Counted from the stretch's first letter, positions 1-5,586 are shown. The stretch: 10,217 nucleotides of DNA from Symbiobacteriaceae bacterium (GCA_009779515.1 WREE01000065.1:1-10217); one strand, 5' to 3'. Notes: generated from the sequence alone by a model not told the origin. Made by a program: numbers and translations.

Positions 1-118
1 CTTGGTAGCTTTGGCCTAAAGAGTAGAGTTTGGCCAGGTGAGGGAAGGCAAGCTGAAAATCTTCCAGGGCTTCGGTAAGTGCATGGTAGCGGTAGTAGCG
101 GTCGTACTTCAGGCGCAT
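1..118 (-). CDS. M14-family zinc carboxypeptidase, N-terminal fragment (runs off the left edge)
   Basis: Reading leftwards from an ATG at 118, 39 codons stay open to the window edge. The peptide begins MRLKYDRYYRYHALTEAL and continues with FPHLAKLYSLGQSYQ. This is the characteristic start of bacterial M14 (carboxypeptidase A-type) metallopeptidases: an aromatic 'YYxYxxLT' segment, a helix, then 'P-L-xxLxSxGxSxxGR'. The HxxE zinc motif would lie further on, outside the window. Such enzymes remove C-terminal residues from peptides or cell-wall stem peptides. There is no signal peptide at this start, which is common in intracellular M14 members. A GGGAG ribosome site lies about 10 nt upstream (129-133), a little distant. 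Family assignment from 39 residues is a recognition call; catalytic competence cannot be judged. Confidence 0.72.
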   Translation of the reverse strand, partial: MRLKYDRYYRYHALTEALEDFQLAFPHLAKLYSLGQSYQ

Positions 119-137
119 AAGACTTTCTCTCCCTTTC

Positions 138-166
138 ACTCCGGTAAACCGCCAGTTTGCCGGAGT
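138..166. other. 12-bp hairpin in the leader of the carboxypeptidase gene
   Basis: ACTCCGG-T-AAAC (138-149) pairs with GTTT-G-CCGGAGT (155-166) around a 5-nt loop; the only imperfection is one T/G position. It sits just upstream of the ribosome site of the minus-strand carboxypeptidase gene. Neither side has a T-run, so it does not look like an intrinsic terminator. It could be an mRNA-stabilising or operator element. A second small hairpin (ATCGCC/GGCGAT, 178-192) lies next to it. Confidence 0.4.
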
Positions 167-371
167 ATTAGATTAACATCGCCTGGGGCGATATGGAACC
201 CGCTGCCGCCTGGGTGTGCCTGATTGTCGAGGAGATAAAGCCCAAAAGACAGCTTTTAGGGGCATCAACTGCTTATTATGTTCGCGAAGCAGCAGCTACT
301 TCCTTCTTGCCAGGAAGGAGAAAATAAGGTATATTGTGCGTACAAGACCTACCATCATCCGCCTCGCACAA

Positions 372-467
372 GTTAACCGCTCGGTAAATCGCACTGTAAC
401 TCTTCCTGCGTGGCTGAACGCCGCTGCACTGGCGAGAGGGATGAACGAGTTAGGCATACCTCGCTAA
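372..467 (+). pseudogene. Remnant of a HicB-type antitoxin C-terminus
   Basis: Codons 372-446 read VNRSVNRTVTLPAWLN followed by AAALARGMN. This matches the hallmark tail of HicB-family antitoxins, where 'N-R-x-V-x-x-T-[LV]-[TS]-[IL]-P-x-W-L-N' is followed by 'A-x-x-x-G-[IL]-N-F-S-x-x-L-Q-x-A-L'. Homology stops exactly at MN; instead of FSQ the frame continues ELGIPR and ends at 467. The helix and dimerisation tail are missing. The frame can be extended back to a GTG at 216, but that part shows no HicB N-terminal motifs and has no convincing ribosome site. No HicA partner is seen. I read it as a decayed, rearranged relic; the alternative is chance resemblance over 25 residues. Confidence 0.5.
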
Positions 468-511
468 AATAGCAGGTTAGAAAAAACCCAACTTAGTGTC
501 ATGATCAGACT

Positions 512-555
512 AAAAAAAAGACTTGCATTTCTTGCTAACAGCGAGTATAATGCAA
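512..555 (-). terminator. Candidate terminator of the small toxin mRNA
   Basis: On the minus strand TTGCATT (555-549) and AATGCAA (529-523) form a 7-bp stem with a 19-nt loop, followed after three bases by eight Ts (519-512). It lies downstream of the 37-residue toxin-like gene and overlaps the promoter of the opposing RNA: the same arms carry the -35 and the end of the -10 box on the plus strand. The large loop and 3-nt gap make it weaker than a textbook terminator. Confidence 0.4.
523..551 (+). promoter_or_regulatory. Sigma-A-type promoter of a short plus-strand RNA
   Basis: TTGCAT (523-528) and TATAAT (546-551) are separated by exactly 17 nt. Transcription would begin near 558. No open frame with a ribosome site follows before the terminator ending at 641, so the product should be a short non-coding RNA. 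Confidence 0.7.
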
Positions 556-557
556 AC

Positions 558-641
558 AGAAGAGCAGTCCGCAAGCGGATGGCTTGGGGTTAGCTAGAAA
601 GACTAGCCGTTGACCTTGCCAGAGGGCGGCTGGTCTTTTTT
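558..641 (+). ncRNA. Putative antisense RNA (antitoxin of a type I toxin-antitoxin locus)
   Basis: This RNA of about 84 nt is bounded by a consensus-like promoter at 523-551 and a strong intrinsic terminator at 598-641. It carries a small hairpin TCCG-CAAG-CGGA (568-579). Its 3' part is complementary to the last 39 nt of the minus-strand toxin-like gene (603-641), and the rest to sequence downstream of that gene's stop codon. Convergent genes overlapping at their 3' ends are the arrangement known for B. subtilis txpA/ratA and the enterococcal Fst system, where the RNA blocks translation or triggers decay of the toxin message. The start site is inferred from promoter spacing; expression is not shown by sequence alone. 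Confidence 0.6.
598..641 (+). terminator. Intrinsic terminator of the putative antisense RNA
   Basis: AGACTAGCCG (600-609) pairs with CGGCTGGTCT (627-636), ten pairs including one G-T wobble, followed by Ts to 641. Two preceding As (598-599) can extend the stem into the T-run. The stem lies inside the 3' end of the toxin-like coding sequence. Confidence 0.75.
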
Positions 642-716
642 ATTCAGACCTATGATCTGAACCACTAGCTGAGCAATCCTAATTAGGATCGTTATCAGGT
701 CGTAGTATTCAGACAT
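603..716 (-). CDS. Small hydrophobic holin-like toxin peptide (type I toxin-antitoxin candidate)
   Basis: A 37-codon frame starts at ATG 716: MSEYYDLITILIRIAQLVVQ, then IIGLNKKDQPPSGKVNG and TAG. It has a short polar N-terminus beginning MSxY, one membrane-spanning stretch of about 18 residues (LITILI...VVQIIGL) and a charged Lys/Asp tail. This is the build of the 'putative holin-like toxin'/TxpA class of small Gram-positive membrane toxins. The start is fixed by an excellent AGGAGG (729-724) with 7-nt spacing; the ATG 5 nt earlier is in another frame and closes quickly. A short hairpin (TGCAC/GTGCA, 731-748) abuts the ribosome site. A convergent short RNA overlaps the 3' end. I find no convincing -35/-10 pair for this gene; TAGAAT (779-774) and TACAAT (753-748) are possible -10 boxes without a good -35. 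Toxicity is inferred from architecture. Confidence 0.65.
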   Translation of the reverse strand: MSEYYDLITILIRIAQLVVQIIGLNKKDQPPSGKVNG

Positions 717-784
717 GGCATCACCTCCTTTGCACTTTAATGGGTGCATTGTAGGTTGAAGCCATCCGCCCACATTCTACTCTT

Positions 785-839
785 CCGGGGATTACTCCCG
801 GTGATAGTTTCTACGGAGCGCATTGTCGCTCCTTTTTTT
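785..839 (+). terminator. Intrinsic terminator with preceding hairpin, owner unclear
   Basis: GGAGCG (815-820) and CGCTCC (827-832) form a perfect 6-bp stem with a 6-nt loop, followed by seven Ts (833-839). A second hairpin, CCGGG/CCCGG, lies just upstream (785-801). No coding gene precedes it on the plus strand. It may end read-through from the antisense RNA or a second antisense RNA over the toxin leader, or simply insulate the lysS promoter. Confidence 0.65.
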
Positions 840-886
840 GTACGTGGCTAACTACATAGTTTTTACGTTATGTTGGATAGTAGTGT

Positions 887-915
887 TTGACAGAGAGTAA
901 AGAGGCGGATATAAT
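887..915 (+). promoter_or_regulatory. Consensus sigma-A promoter of lysS
   Basis: TTGACA (887-892) and TATAAT (910-915) match the consensus perfectly with a 17-nt spacer. Transcription should start near 922, giving a leader of about 72 nt. That is too short for a T-box, and no specifier or T-box motif is visible. Confidence 0.88.
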
Positions 916-932
916 ACACATACACATACACA
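915..932 (+). repeat. Hexanucleotide direct repeat in the lysS promoter/leader
   Basis: TACACA is repeated three times in tandem, starting on the last base of the -10 box and continuing over the predicted transcription start. A further TACACA follows at about 941. Copy-number slippage here would move the start region; whether it varies is unknown. Confidence 0.6.
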
Positions 933-993
933 TATACTACTACACATAATTACAGGGAGCTAACGTTGATTTAATATAAAAGGATTGATTTTT

Positions 994-2487
994 ATGCTTA
1001 TCTCCGCTAACACTGAAAACTATGCGGCTTTTGTCGATTACCGGGTTCAAAAAATGCGCCTCCTGCAGGAAGCAGGGGTTGTCTGTTACCCGGAACGCTT
1101 CCCGGTGAGCCACACCCTGCAGCAAGCCGCTCTTCTCCACGATGGCACCGATTCCGTGCGGGTAGCAGGGCGTATTGTCGCCATCCGCCGGGTAGGCAAA
1201 CTTACCTTTGGCCACCTGCAAGACCTTTTAGGGCGGGTGCAGTTCTCCCTGCAGCAAAACCGCCTGGGGGAAGAGCTCTATACCCTCTTTCACAAAGGGG
1301 TAGATATCGGAGACTTCCTGGGGGTGGAAGGTGTTATCTACACCACGCAAACCGGGGAAAAAACCGTGCAGGTTGCCAGCTTCACTTACTTAGGGAAGGC
1401 CTTGCGGGAACTCCCAGAAAAGTGGCATGGCATTACTGACCAGGAACTGCGTTGGCGCCAGCGCTACCTGGATCTTATCTCTAACCAGGAGAGCCGTCAG
1501 GTAACCTTAATGCGTTCTAAAACCTTATCTACTATCCGTCGTTTTTTAGAAGCCCAAGGGTTTATCGAGGTGGAAACCCCTATTCTTACCAACAAACCTT
1601 CCGGGGCTACCGCTACCCCTTTTGTCACCCACCATAAAGCCCTAGATTTAGATGTTTACCTGCGGATTGCTCCCGAGACCTATCTTAAGCGTCTCATTGC
1701 CGGGGGCTTTACCCATGTCTTTGAAGTCGCCCGCTGCTTCCGTAACGAAGGGGTTTCACCTATCCATTTGCAGGACTTCACTATGGTGGAAGGTTACTCC
1801 GCCTTCTTTAACTATGCTGATAATATGGCGCTGATGCGGGAGATGGTGCTGACCATCTTGCAGGAAGTCTTTGGCAGCACCACGGTAACTATTGGCAGTA
1901 ACGAAATAGATTTCGCCGCTCCCTGGCAGGTAGTCTCCTTCCGTGAGCTAATTTTGGCAGATGCCGGTATCGATATCGATGCCTACCCGGATGCTCCTTC
2001 TCTGAGAGCGGCGATCCAAGAAAAAGGTATTCCTTTGGAGCAAGAGAACCTTACCCAACTGGGAAGGGGCAACCTTATCGATACCCTCTATAAAAAGGTA
2101 AGTCGCCCCCAGCTCATCGCTCCTGTCTATTTAACCGGTCACCCTTTAGATCTATCCCCTTTGGCTCGGAGTAACGATACCAACAGCCACATTGTCGATC
2201 GCTTCCAGCTGGTAGCCAACGGTGCCGAGCTAATCAACGCCTATTCCGAGCTGGTCGACCCGGTAGAGCAGCGGCTGCGCCTAGAAAAACAAGCCGCCCT
2301 GCGTCTGCAAGGCGACTTGGAAGCTATGCCCTTAGATGAGGACTACCTGCGCTCCATGGAATATGGTATGCCCCCTATCTCCGGTTGGGGGTTGGGAGTA
2401 GACCGCCTGCTGCAGGTGTTGCTCAACCTAGATAATATCCGGGAAGGAGTCCTTTTCCCCTTAATGCGCCCTTTACCCGGGGAATAG
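994..2487 (+). CDS. lysS: Lysyl-tRNA synthetase, class II
   Basis: This enzyme charges tRNA-Lys with lysine using ATP in the cytoplasm. The frame encodes 497 residues, normal for bacterial LysRS. An N-terminal OB-fold anticodon domain (about 55-135) is followed by the class II core. Visible motifs are RYLDL (about 158), motif 1 GFIEVETPIL (about 189-198), THHKALDLDVYLRIAPE, motif 2 FEVARCFRNEG (about 243-253), NAYSELVDP, and motif 3 GLGVDRLLQVL near the C-terminus ending in LFPLMRP. ATG 994 is chosen because AGGA (981-984) is 9 nt away; an in-frame TTG at 985 would touch the ribosome site. The usual HNPEFTMxELY after motif 2 reads HLQDFTMVEGY here, and the usual lysine-pocket GGAxARPF reads SGATATPF, so this is a divergent branch. 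The gene appears monocistronic, with its own promoter and a terminator 42 nt after the stop. Confidence 0.95.
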   Translation: MLISANTENYAAFVDYRVQKMRLLQEAGVVCYPERFPVSHTLQQAALLHDGTDSVRVAGRIVAIRRVGKLTFGHLQDLLGRVQFSLQQNRLGEELYTLFHKGVDIGDFLGVEGVIYTTQTGEKTVQVASFTYLGKALRELPEKWHGITDQELRWRQRYLDLISNQESRQVTLMRSKTLSTIRRFLEAQGFIEVETPILTNKPSGATATPFVTHHKALDLDVYLRIAPETYLKRLIAGGFTHVFEVARCFRNEGVSPIHLQDFTMVEGYSAFFNYADNMALMREMVLTILQEVFGSTTVTIGSNEIDFAAPWQVVSFRELILADAGIDIDAYPDAPSLRAAIQEKGIPLEQENLTQLGRGNLIDTLYKKVSRPQLIAPVYLTGHPLDLSPLARSNDTNSHIVDRFQLVANGAELINAYSELVDPVEQRLRLEKQAALRLQGDLEAMPLDEDYLRSMEYGMPPISGWGLGVDRLLQVLLNLDNIREGVLFPLMRPLPGE

Positions 2488-2490
2488 GGC

Positions 2491-2645
2491 TCAAACCAAC
2501 TGCATGTCTACCACCAAGCAACGTCTCTCCCCGGTGTAAGCGGTAAAACGCCAGACACCGGGGTTTTTTTAGGGGTATGTAGTTGTAATACTTCTCCCAG
2601 GAAGGTTCGTTTGCGAAAATCCATTTGTAGCCTAACCACCTGGGG
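2491..2645 (-). pseudogene. Repeat copy A: broken fragment of the thioesterase 3' end
   Basis: About 155 bp match 5757-5911 at roughly 80-85% by eye, in the same orientation. Read on the minus strand it gives RLQMDF...LGEVLQLH, against RLQIDF...LGEVLQLH in the intact thioesterase (residues about 200-218). One base is then missing in an A-run (about 2564-2570), shifting the frame and ending in an early TAG. There is no start codon or ribosome site, so it is not a gene. Its surviving role is likely termination of lysS. It marks the left border of the accessory block. Confidence 0.85.
2529..2570 (+). terminator. lysS intrinsic terminator, inside thioesterase-derived repeat A
   Basis: CCCCGGTGT (2529-2537) pairs perfectly with ACACCGGGG (2555-2563), with a small inner GCG/CGC stem, followed by seven Ts (2564-2570). 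The hairpin corresponds to codons near the C-terminus of the thioesterase gene; this copy has a longer T-run than the intact gene. Confidence 0.85.
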
Positions 2646-2706
2646 GCTCGACGTATATCTCACGGGAATATCTTTTCGTGCCAGAAAAATGCTATATAAG
2701 ACATAT

Positions 2707-2736
2707 TTGGGCTTACGAAAAAATATCTGTTATAAT
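2707..2736 (+). promoter_or_regulatory. Promoter of the 113-residue hypothetical gene
   Basis: TTGGGC (2707-2712) and TATAAT (2731-2736) are separated by 18 nt, with an AT-rich spacer containing an A-run. The predicted start near 2743 gives a short leader before the ribosome site at 2766-2772. Confidence 0.6.
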
Positions 2737-2780
2737 AAACCTAAATACGAAAACATCACTAGCGGAAGGAGGAAACCCCA

Positions 2781-3122
2781 ATGATTAATAAAGTTGTTGC
2801 TGGTGATTACCAGGGAAGTCTTCTTATCAACGGACTAAATTGCTTGGAAATATCATTAGGTTGGCTAAAAAGCATAAAGCTGACCAAGGAAACAGTAGAT
2901 AGTTATTACGTAGAAGATTCTGAAACAAAAACCAGCGTTGTCGATTCGGTTGCTAAAGCAGCATTTGGTGCTGCTATTCTGGGACCAATCGGGCTGTTCG
3001 CAGGTCTTGGTGGTAAGAAAGTTGGCACATATAGAGTGGTAATTGATTTTAAGGACGGAAAACGCTCTATGCTCGAGTTGGATAAAAAAACATACCATAA
3101 ACTATCTTATACACTTTTTTAG
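2781..3122 (+). CDS. Hypothetical protein with central Gly/Ala-rich hydrophobic segment
   Basis: The 113-residue product has no recognised function. AAGGAGG (2766-2772) with 8-nt spacing to ATG 2781 makes the start firm. The N-terminal half is mixed alpha/beta with YQGSLLINGLN and a Tyr-rich VDSYYVED. A hydrophobic AAFGAAILGPIGLFAGLGGK (about 62-81) follows, then a beta-rich tail VGTYRVVIDFKDGKRSMLEL and KKTYHKLSYTLF. This pattern (short beta strands, a Gly-rich 'GPxGLxxGLGxK' turn, then 'VxIxFKDGK') recalls small Bacillota hypothetical proteins of PH-like fold sometimes followed by SHOCT domains; that is a loose impression. It has no signal peptide and does not clearly span a membrane. It lies in the AT-rich accessory block, 97 bp before the LRR lipoprotein, with its own promoter. 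Confidence 0.75.
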   Translation: MINKVVAGDYQGSLLINGLNCLEISLGWLKSIKLTKETVDSYYVEDSETKTSVVDSVAKAAFGAAILGPIGLFAGLGGKKVGTYRVVIDFKDGKRSMLELDKKTYHKLSYTLF

Positions 3123-3182
3123 TAGGGATAGATAGGTTATCGTGACCTGCACCGCAAAGATGGGGTCATGTTCAAGATGATG

Positions 3183-3191
3183 TGATATAAT
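3183..3191 (+). promoter_or_regulatory. Extended -10 promoter of the LRR lipoprotein gene
   Basis: TGATATAAT (3183-3191) is an extended -10 (TGn plus TATAAT). No good -35 box is present at 16-18 nt (3162-3169 reads GGGGTCAT). The inverted-repeat half-site TCAAGATGATGTG (3172-3184) covers the spacer and may be an operator. Confidence 0.5.
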
Positions 3192-3219
3192 AGAAGCAAG
3201 AAGAAGGAGGTTTATGTTT

Positions 3220-4407
3220 ATGTCAGTGAGAAAAGCGAGAAACGTAATTTTCGTATGTTTAATGGTAATTACTTTGGTATCGTGTGTGCGCCAACCATCG
3301 GAAGATGAAAAGGATACCTTAGCAAAGGATTTTATTTATGATATTCATTCATTCACTGAGTTTTTGCCTACAGGAAACGTTACCCTGGTGACAGATACAG
3401 TGCGTATTCAAGGCTACATAGGAAAAGACACTAGTGTTACGATTCCAGACACTATTAACGGTAGGAAGGTTACGACAATAGGGGATTTTGCCTTTGCCGG
3501 GAACACAAACTTAGTTTCGTTACAGATGCCAAATACACTTAGTGTTATATATAGCGGTGCGTTTTCAGGGTGTAGTAATCTGACGAGTGTTTCGATGTCA
3601 GAGGTGATAACTAACATAGGGGATTCGGCGTTTAGAGGCTGCTCTTCATTGGCCGAGATTACCATACCAGAGAGTATAGTCCATTTACAGAGCTCTGTAT
3701 TTGCGGATTGTCACTCTCTGAGTTCGGTATCGCTGCCGGTATCACTGAAAAGAATACCCGATAACACATTTTTAAACTGTTCGTCTCTAACTAAAATTAA
3801 TATACCTATGAATGTTGATAATATAGGGTCAAACGCATTTCGAGGATGCTATAATCTAAAAGAGATAACAGTAAGCAGGGGAAACCCGATTTACTATAGC
3901 CATGAAGGAGTATTATATGGGTTTATGTATGGAGATAGGACACCCACATTAATATGTTATCCCTGGGTAAAAATCAGAGATGATGCAGGATATGTTGTTA
4001 TACCCGACTATATACAAAGGGTTGAACCTGGTCTTTTTATGGACAATGAGGATTTGCAACATATTACATTACCAAGCAACCTTTATGTTGTTGAAAACCG
4101 TTTTTTTTCGGGATGCATTAATCTTATGGAAGTCGATATTCCAGATGGTGTAATTACTATCGGGTTTGCAGCCTTCAGGGGATGCAGCAGTATTACCAAT
4201 ATAACCGTGCCTTCCTCAGTGAAGTTCATCGAGGATTGGGCTTTTTCCAATTGCTCAGAACTCGAAACTATATATATTCCGGCTAGCGTGAAGTATATAG
4301 GAGGTGATGCGTTCATCGGAAGCACACGTATAAGGATAATCGGAGAAGCTTCCTCATACGCGGAAGAATATGCCAAACGAGAGGGTATATCATTTATCGC
4401 GAGTTAG
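3220..4407 (+). CDS. BspA-like leucine-rich-repeat lipoprotein
   Basis: The 395-residue product is a predicted surface lipoprotein. The start begins MSVRKARNVIFVC and ends its signal peptide at LVSC, a lipobox with Cys22 as acylation site. From about residue 70 onward there are some ten LRR_5/BspA-type repeats of about 23 residues with the consensus 'I-x-x-I-G-x-x-A-F-x-G-C-S-x-L-x-x-I-x-I-P-x-x', for example ITNIGDSAFRGCSSLAEI and VITIGFAAFRGCSSITNI. An island (GNPIYYSHEGVLYGF) interrupts the array midway, as is common in this family. The C-terminus reads SYAEEYAKREGISFIAS, the usual cap. ATG 3220 is preferred because AGGAGG (3205-3210) is 9 nt away; the in-frame ATG at 3214 has only 3 nt. 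The family mediates adhesion or ligand binding; the ligand is unknown. Its last 17 codons are duplicated at 5683-5733. Confidence 0.9.
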   Translation: MSVRKARNVIFVCLMVITLVSCVRQPSEDEKDTLAKDFIYDIHSFTEFLPTGNVTLVTDTVRIQGYIGKDTSVTIPDTINGRKVTTIGDFAFAGNTNLVSLQMPNTLSVIYSGAFSGCSNLTSVSMSEVITNIGDSAFRGCSSLAEITIPESIVHLQSSVFADCHSLSSVSLPVSLKRIPDNTFLNCSSLTKINIPMNVDNIGSNAFRGCYNLKEITVSRGNPIYYSHEGVLYGFMYGDRTPTLICYPWVKIRDDAGYVVIPDYIQRVEPGLFMDNEDLQHITLPSNLYVVENRFFSGCINLMEVDIPDGVITIGFAAFRGCSSITNITVPSSVKFIEDWAFSNCSELETIYIPASVKYIGGDAFIGSTRIRIIGEASSYAEEYAKREGISFIAS

Positions 4408-4533
4408 TTGTGATTGGTAGGTGGTGCTTAAACCAACTGCATTTTTGCCACAAAGCAAAGTCTCTCCCCGGTGTAGGCGGCAAGGCGCCAGGCACCGGCG
4501 TTTTCCTTAGGGGCATGTAGCTGAAACACCTGA
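4357..4533 (+). repeat. Repeat copy B: lipoprotein gene end plus broken thioesterase end
   Basis: This block of about 177 bp runs from inside the lipoprotein gene through its stop and 20 bp of spacer into about 106 bp matching the thioesterase 3' end (4428-4533). The whole block recurs at 5683-5860, offset by about 1,326 bp, with small indels between stop codon and thioesterase tail. The thioesterase part ends around GTAGCTGAAACACC; the sequence after it differs. With copy C it forms direct repeats flanking the Rpn-family gene. Confidence 0.85.
4468..4504 (+). terminator. Terminator of the LRR lipoprotein gene, inside repeat B
   Basis: CCGGTG (4468-4473) pairs with CACCGG (4493-4498), with an inner GGCG/CGCC stem (4476-4479/4486-4489), followed by four Ts (4501-4504). 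Relative to copies A and C the outer pairs have decayed (GCACCGGCG instead of ACACCGGGG), so it is probably weaker. Confidence 0.6.
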
Positions 4534-4608
4534 CACCTAAAGTGCTTCTCACTGAACCGAAACCTAGACACTAAAAATATAGAAAATATTATTTACTAAC
4601 ACATCATC

Positions 4609-4637
4609 TTGACATTTGAGCACTAACATATTAATAT
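4609..4637 (+). promoter_or_regulatory. Promoter of the Rpn-family gene
   Basis: TTGACA (4609-4614) is a perfect -35; TAATAT (4632-4637) follows at 17 nt and matches the -10 consensus at four of six positions. The leader to ATG 4700 is about 55 nt. The stretch 4534-4700 is otherwise AT-rich with no open frame. Confidence 0.6.
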
Positions 4638-4699
4638 ACAGGTAGTTTACTGCTATATTTGAAGTGCTGTGAATTCTATCTTTACGCGGAGGTCACGTT

Positions 4700-5530
4700 A
4701 TGTCTCAGCGCTCCTTCCTTCCTGTCCGTTCTGATGTTATCTTCGCGCTTTTCTTTGCCGATGAACGAAACATTGAGTTTCTTACGGGTTTCCTGCAGTC
4801 ATGTTTACGTATACCAGCGGAGGAATATGGAACACTGGAAATCCTAGATTCCAGACTGCTCAGGGAGTATGACGGCGATAAACTGGGTATCGTTGACGTC
4901 AAACTTAAGACCCTAAGCCGCAAGATAATTCATATAGAAATTCAATTACAGGTCTTTCCTGAGCTAAAGGAGCGCCTGATTTATTATGATGCCAAGTTAA
5001 TAACGGAGCAAATTGGCAGTGGGGACGATTATAAGCTGATTAAAAAGGTAATCAGTATTATTATTACTGAGGATGACCTTATTCGGAATAGCCCGAGGTA
5101 TCATCACCGCTTTACATTTTATGATCCCGATACCGAAGTTGAGTTTAGCGACCTGATAGAAATAAATACGCTAGAGCTGGGTAAGCTTCCATCTATAAGT
5201 GATGGAACCGTTCTATACGATTGGGTGAGGTTTATTGCTGCGTATACAGAGGAGGAATTAGAAATGGTAGCTGGCAGTAATTCGCAAATAGCCAAAGCAG
5301 CTGTGATCCTTCGGGAACTGTCTGGGGATGAACTCGCTCGGGATCTGTATGAAAGGCGGGAGAGGGAGCTTCGGGATGAGCGCTCGCGGATTAATGGGGT
5401 ACGAAGAGAGATTGCCATCAAAGCTGTTCAAATGAATATGCGTATAGAGGATATAACCGCACTGACCGGTCTAGCTTATGACGAGGTCGAGGACATACGC
5501 GCAAAAGCGGCAAAGAAGCCTGAGAATTAA
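4700..5530 (+). CDS. Rpn-family recombination-promoting nuclease / PD-(D/E)XK transposase
   Basis: The 276-residue product belongs to the PD-(D/E)XK nuclease-transposase family. Diagnostic parts are an N-terminal SDVIFALFFADERNIEFL helix-rich segment and then the nuclease core GDKLGIVDVKL (Asp66) with KIIHIEIQLQ (Glu80-x-Gln82), the D...E-x-Q form of the active site typical of these proteins. RLIYYDAKLITEQIGSGDDY is the family's conserved 'Y-Y-x-x-x-L/...Q...G-x-x-Y' segment. The C-terminus has a charged helix (DLYERRERELRDERSR) and a small helix-turn-helix-like tail (IEDITALTGLAYDEVEDIR). Length is normal and the frame intact. GGAGG (4688-4692) with 7-nt spacing sets the start. Family members are frequently multi-copy; E. 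coli relatives stimulate RecA-independent recombination. It lies alone between direct repeats B and C, with own promoter and terminator, as a cargo unit would. Confidence 0.9.
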   Translation: MSQRSFLPVRSDVIFALFFADERNIEFLTGFLQSCLRIPAEEYGTLEILDSRLLREYDGDKLGIVDVKLKTLSRKIIHIEIQLQVFPELKERLIYYDAKLITEQIGSGDDYKLIKKVISIIITEDDLIRNSPRYHHRFTFYDPDTEVEFSDLIEINTLELGKLPSISDGTVLYDWVRFIAAYTEEELEMVAGSNSQIAKAAVILRELSGDELARDLYERRERELRDERSRINGVRREIAIKAVQMNMRIEDITALTGLAYDEVEDIRAKAAKKPEN

Positions 5531-5531
5531 A

Positions 5532-5562
5532 AATGATAGTTGGCATCCAACAGTCTATCATT
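5532..5562 (+). other. Hairpin just after the Rpn stop codon
   Basis: AATGATAG (5532-5539) pairs with CTATCATT (5555-5562), with an inner TTGG/CCAA stem (5540-5550). The following bases are AT-rich but lack a clean T-run, so it may help protect the 3' end or be a first, weak terminator. Confidence 0.45.
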
Positions 5563-5586
5563 ATTTCTATCTAAAAATTATTAAAG

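Larger units (their letters stand above)
575..769. repeat. 11-bp inverted repeat spanning the toxin gene
   Basis: GCGGATGGCTT at 575-585 is exactly inverted at 759-769 (AAGCCATCCGC). The arms lie outside the toxin-like coding region, one upstream of its ribosome site and one downstream of its stop. In a toxin mRNA spanning both arms, the 5' leader could pair with the 3' tail. The same 11 nt at 575-585 are part of the antisense RNA. Confidence 0.6.
3172..4612. repeat. 13-bp inverted repeat at the promoters of the LRR and Rpn genes
   Basis: TCAAGATGATGTG at 3172-3184 recurs inverted at 4600-4612 (CACATCATCTTGA); allowing one extra T the match extends to ATG(T)TCAAG. The left copy lies immediately before the -10 of the lipoprotein gene, the right copy overlaps the -35 of the Rpn gene. 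It could be a shared operator or a remnant of a mobile element end. One 13-mer match in a window this size is not far from chance. Confidence 0.4.

Noticed and set aside
216..467. An intact 83-codon gene from GTG 216
   Set aside because: No convincing ribosome site, no N-terminal motifs, and only the last third resembles HicB, ending abruptly; treated as a relic.
985..993. TTG 985 as the lysS start
   Set aside because: It directly abuts AGGA (981-984), leaving no spacing; ATG 994 has a normal 9 nt.
922..993. T-box or riboswitch upstream of lysS
   Set aside because: The leader is only about 72 nt, AT-rich, with a simple hexamer repeat and no terminator or T-box sequence after the promoter.
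940..1221. 93-codon minus-strand frame opposite the start of lysS
   Set aside because: No ribosome site or recognisable motifs; it lies opposite a clear lysS coding region and its promoter leader.
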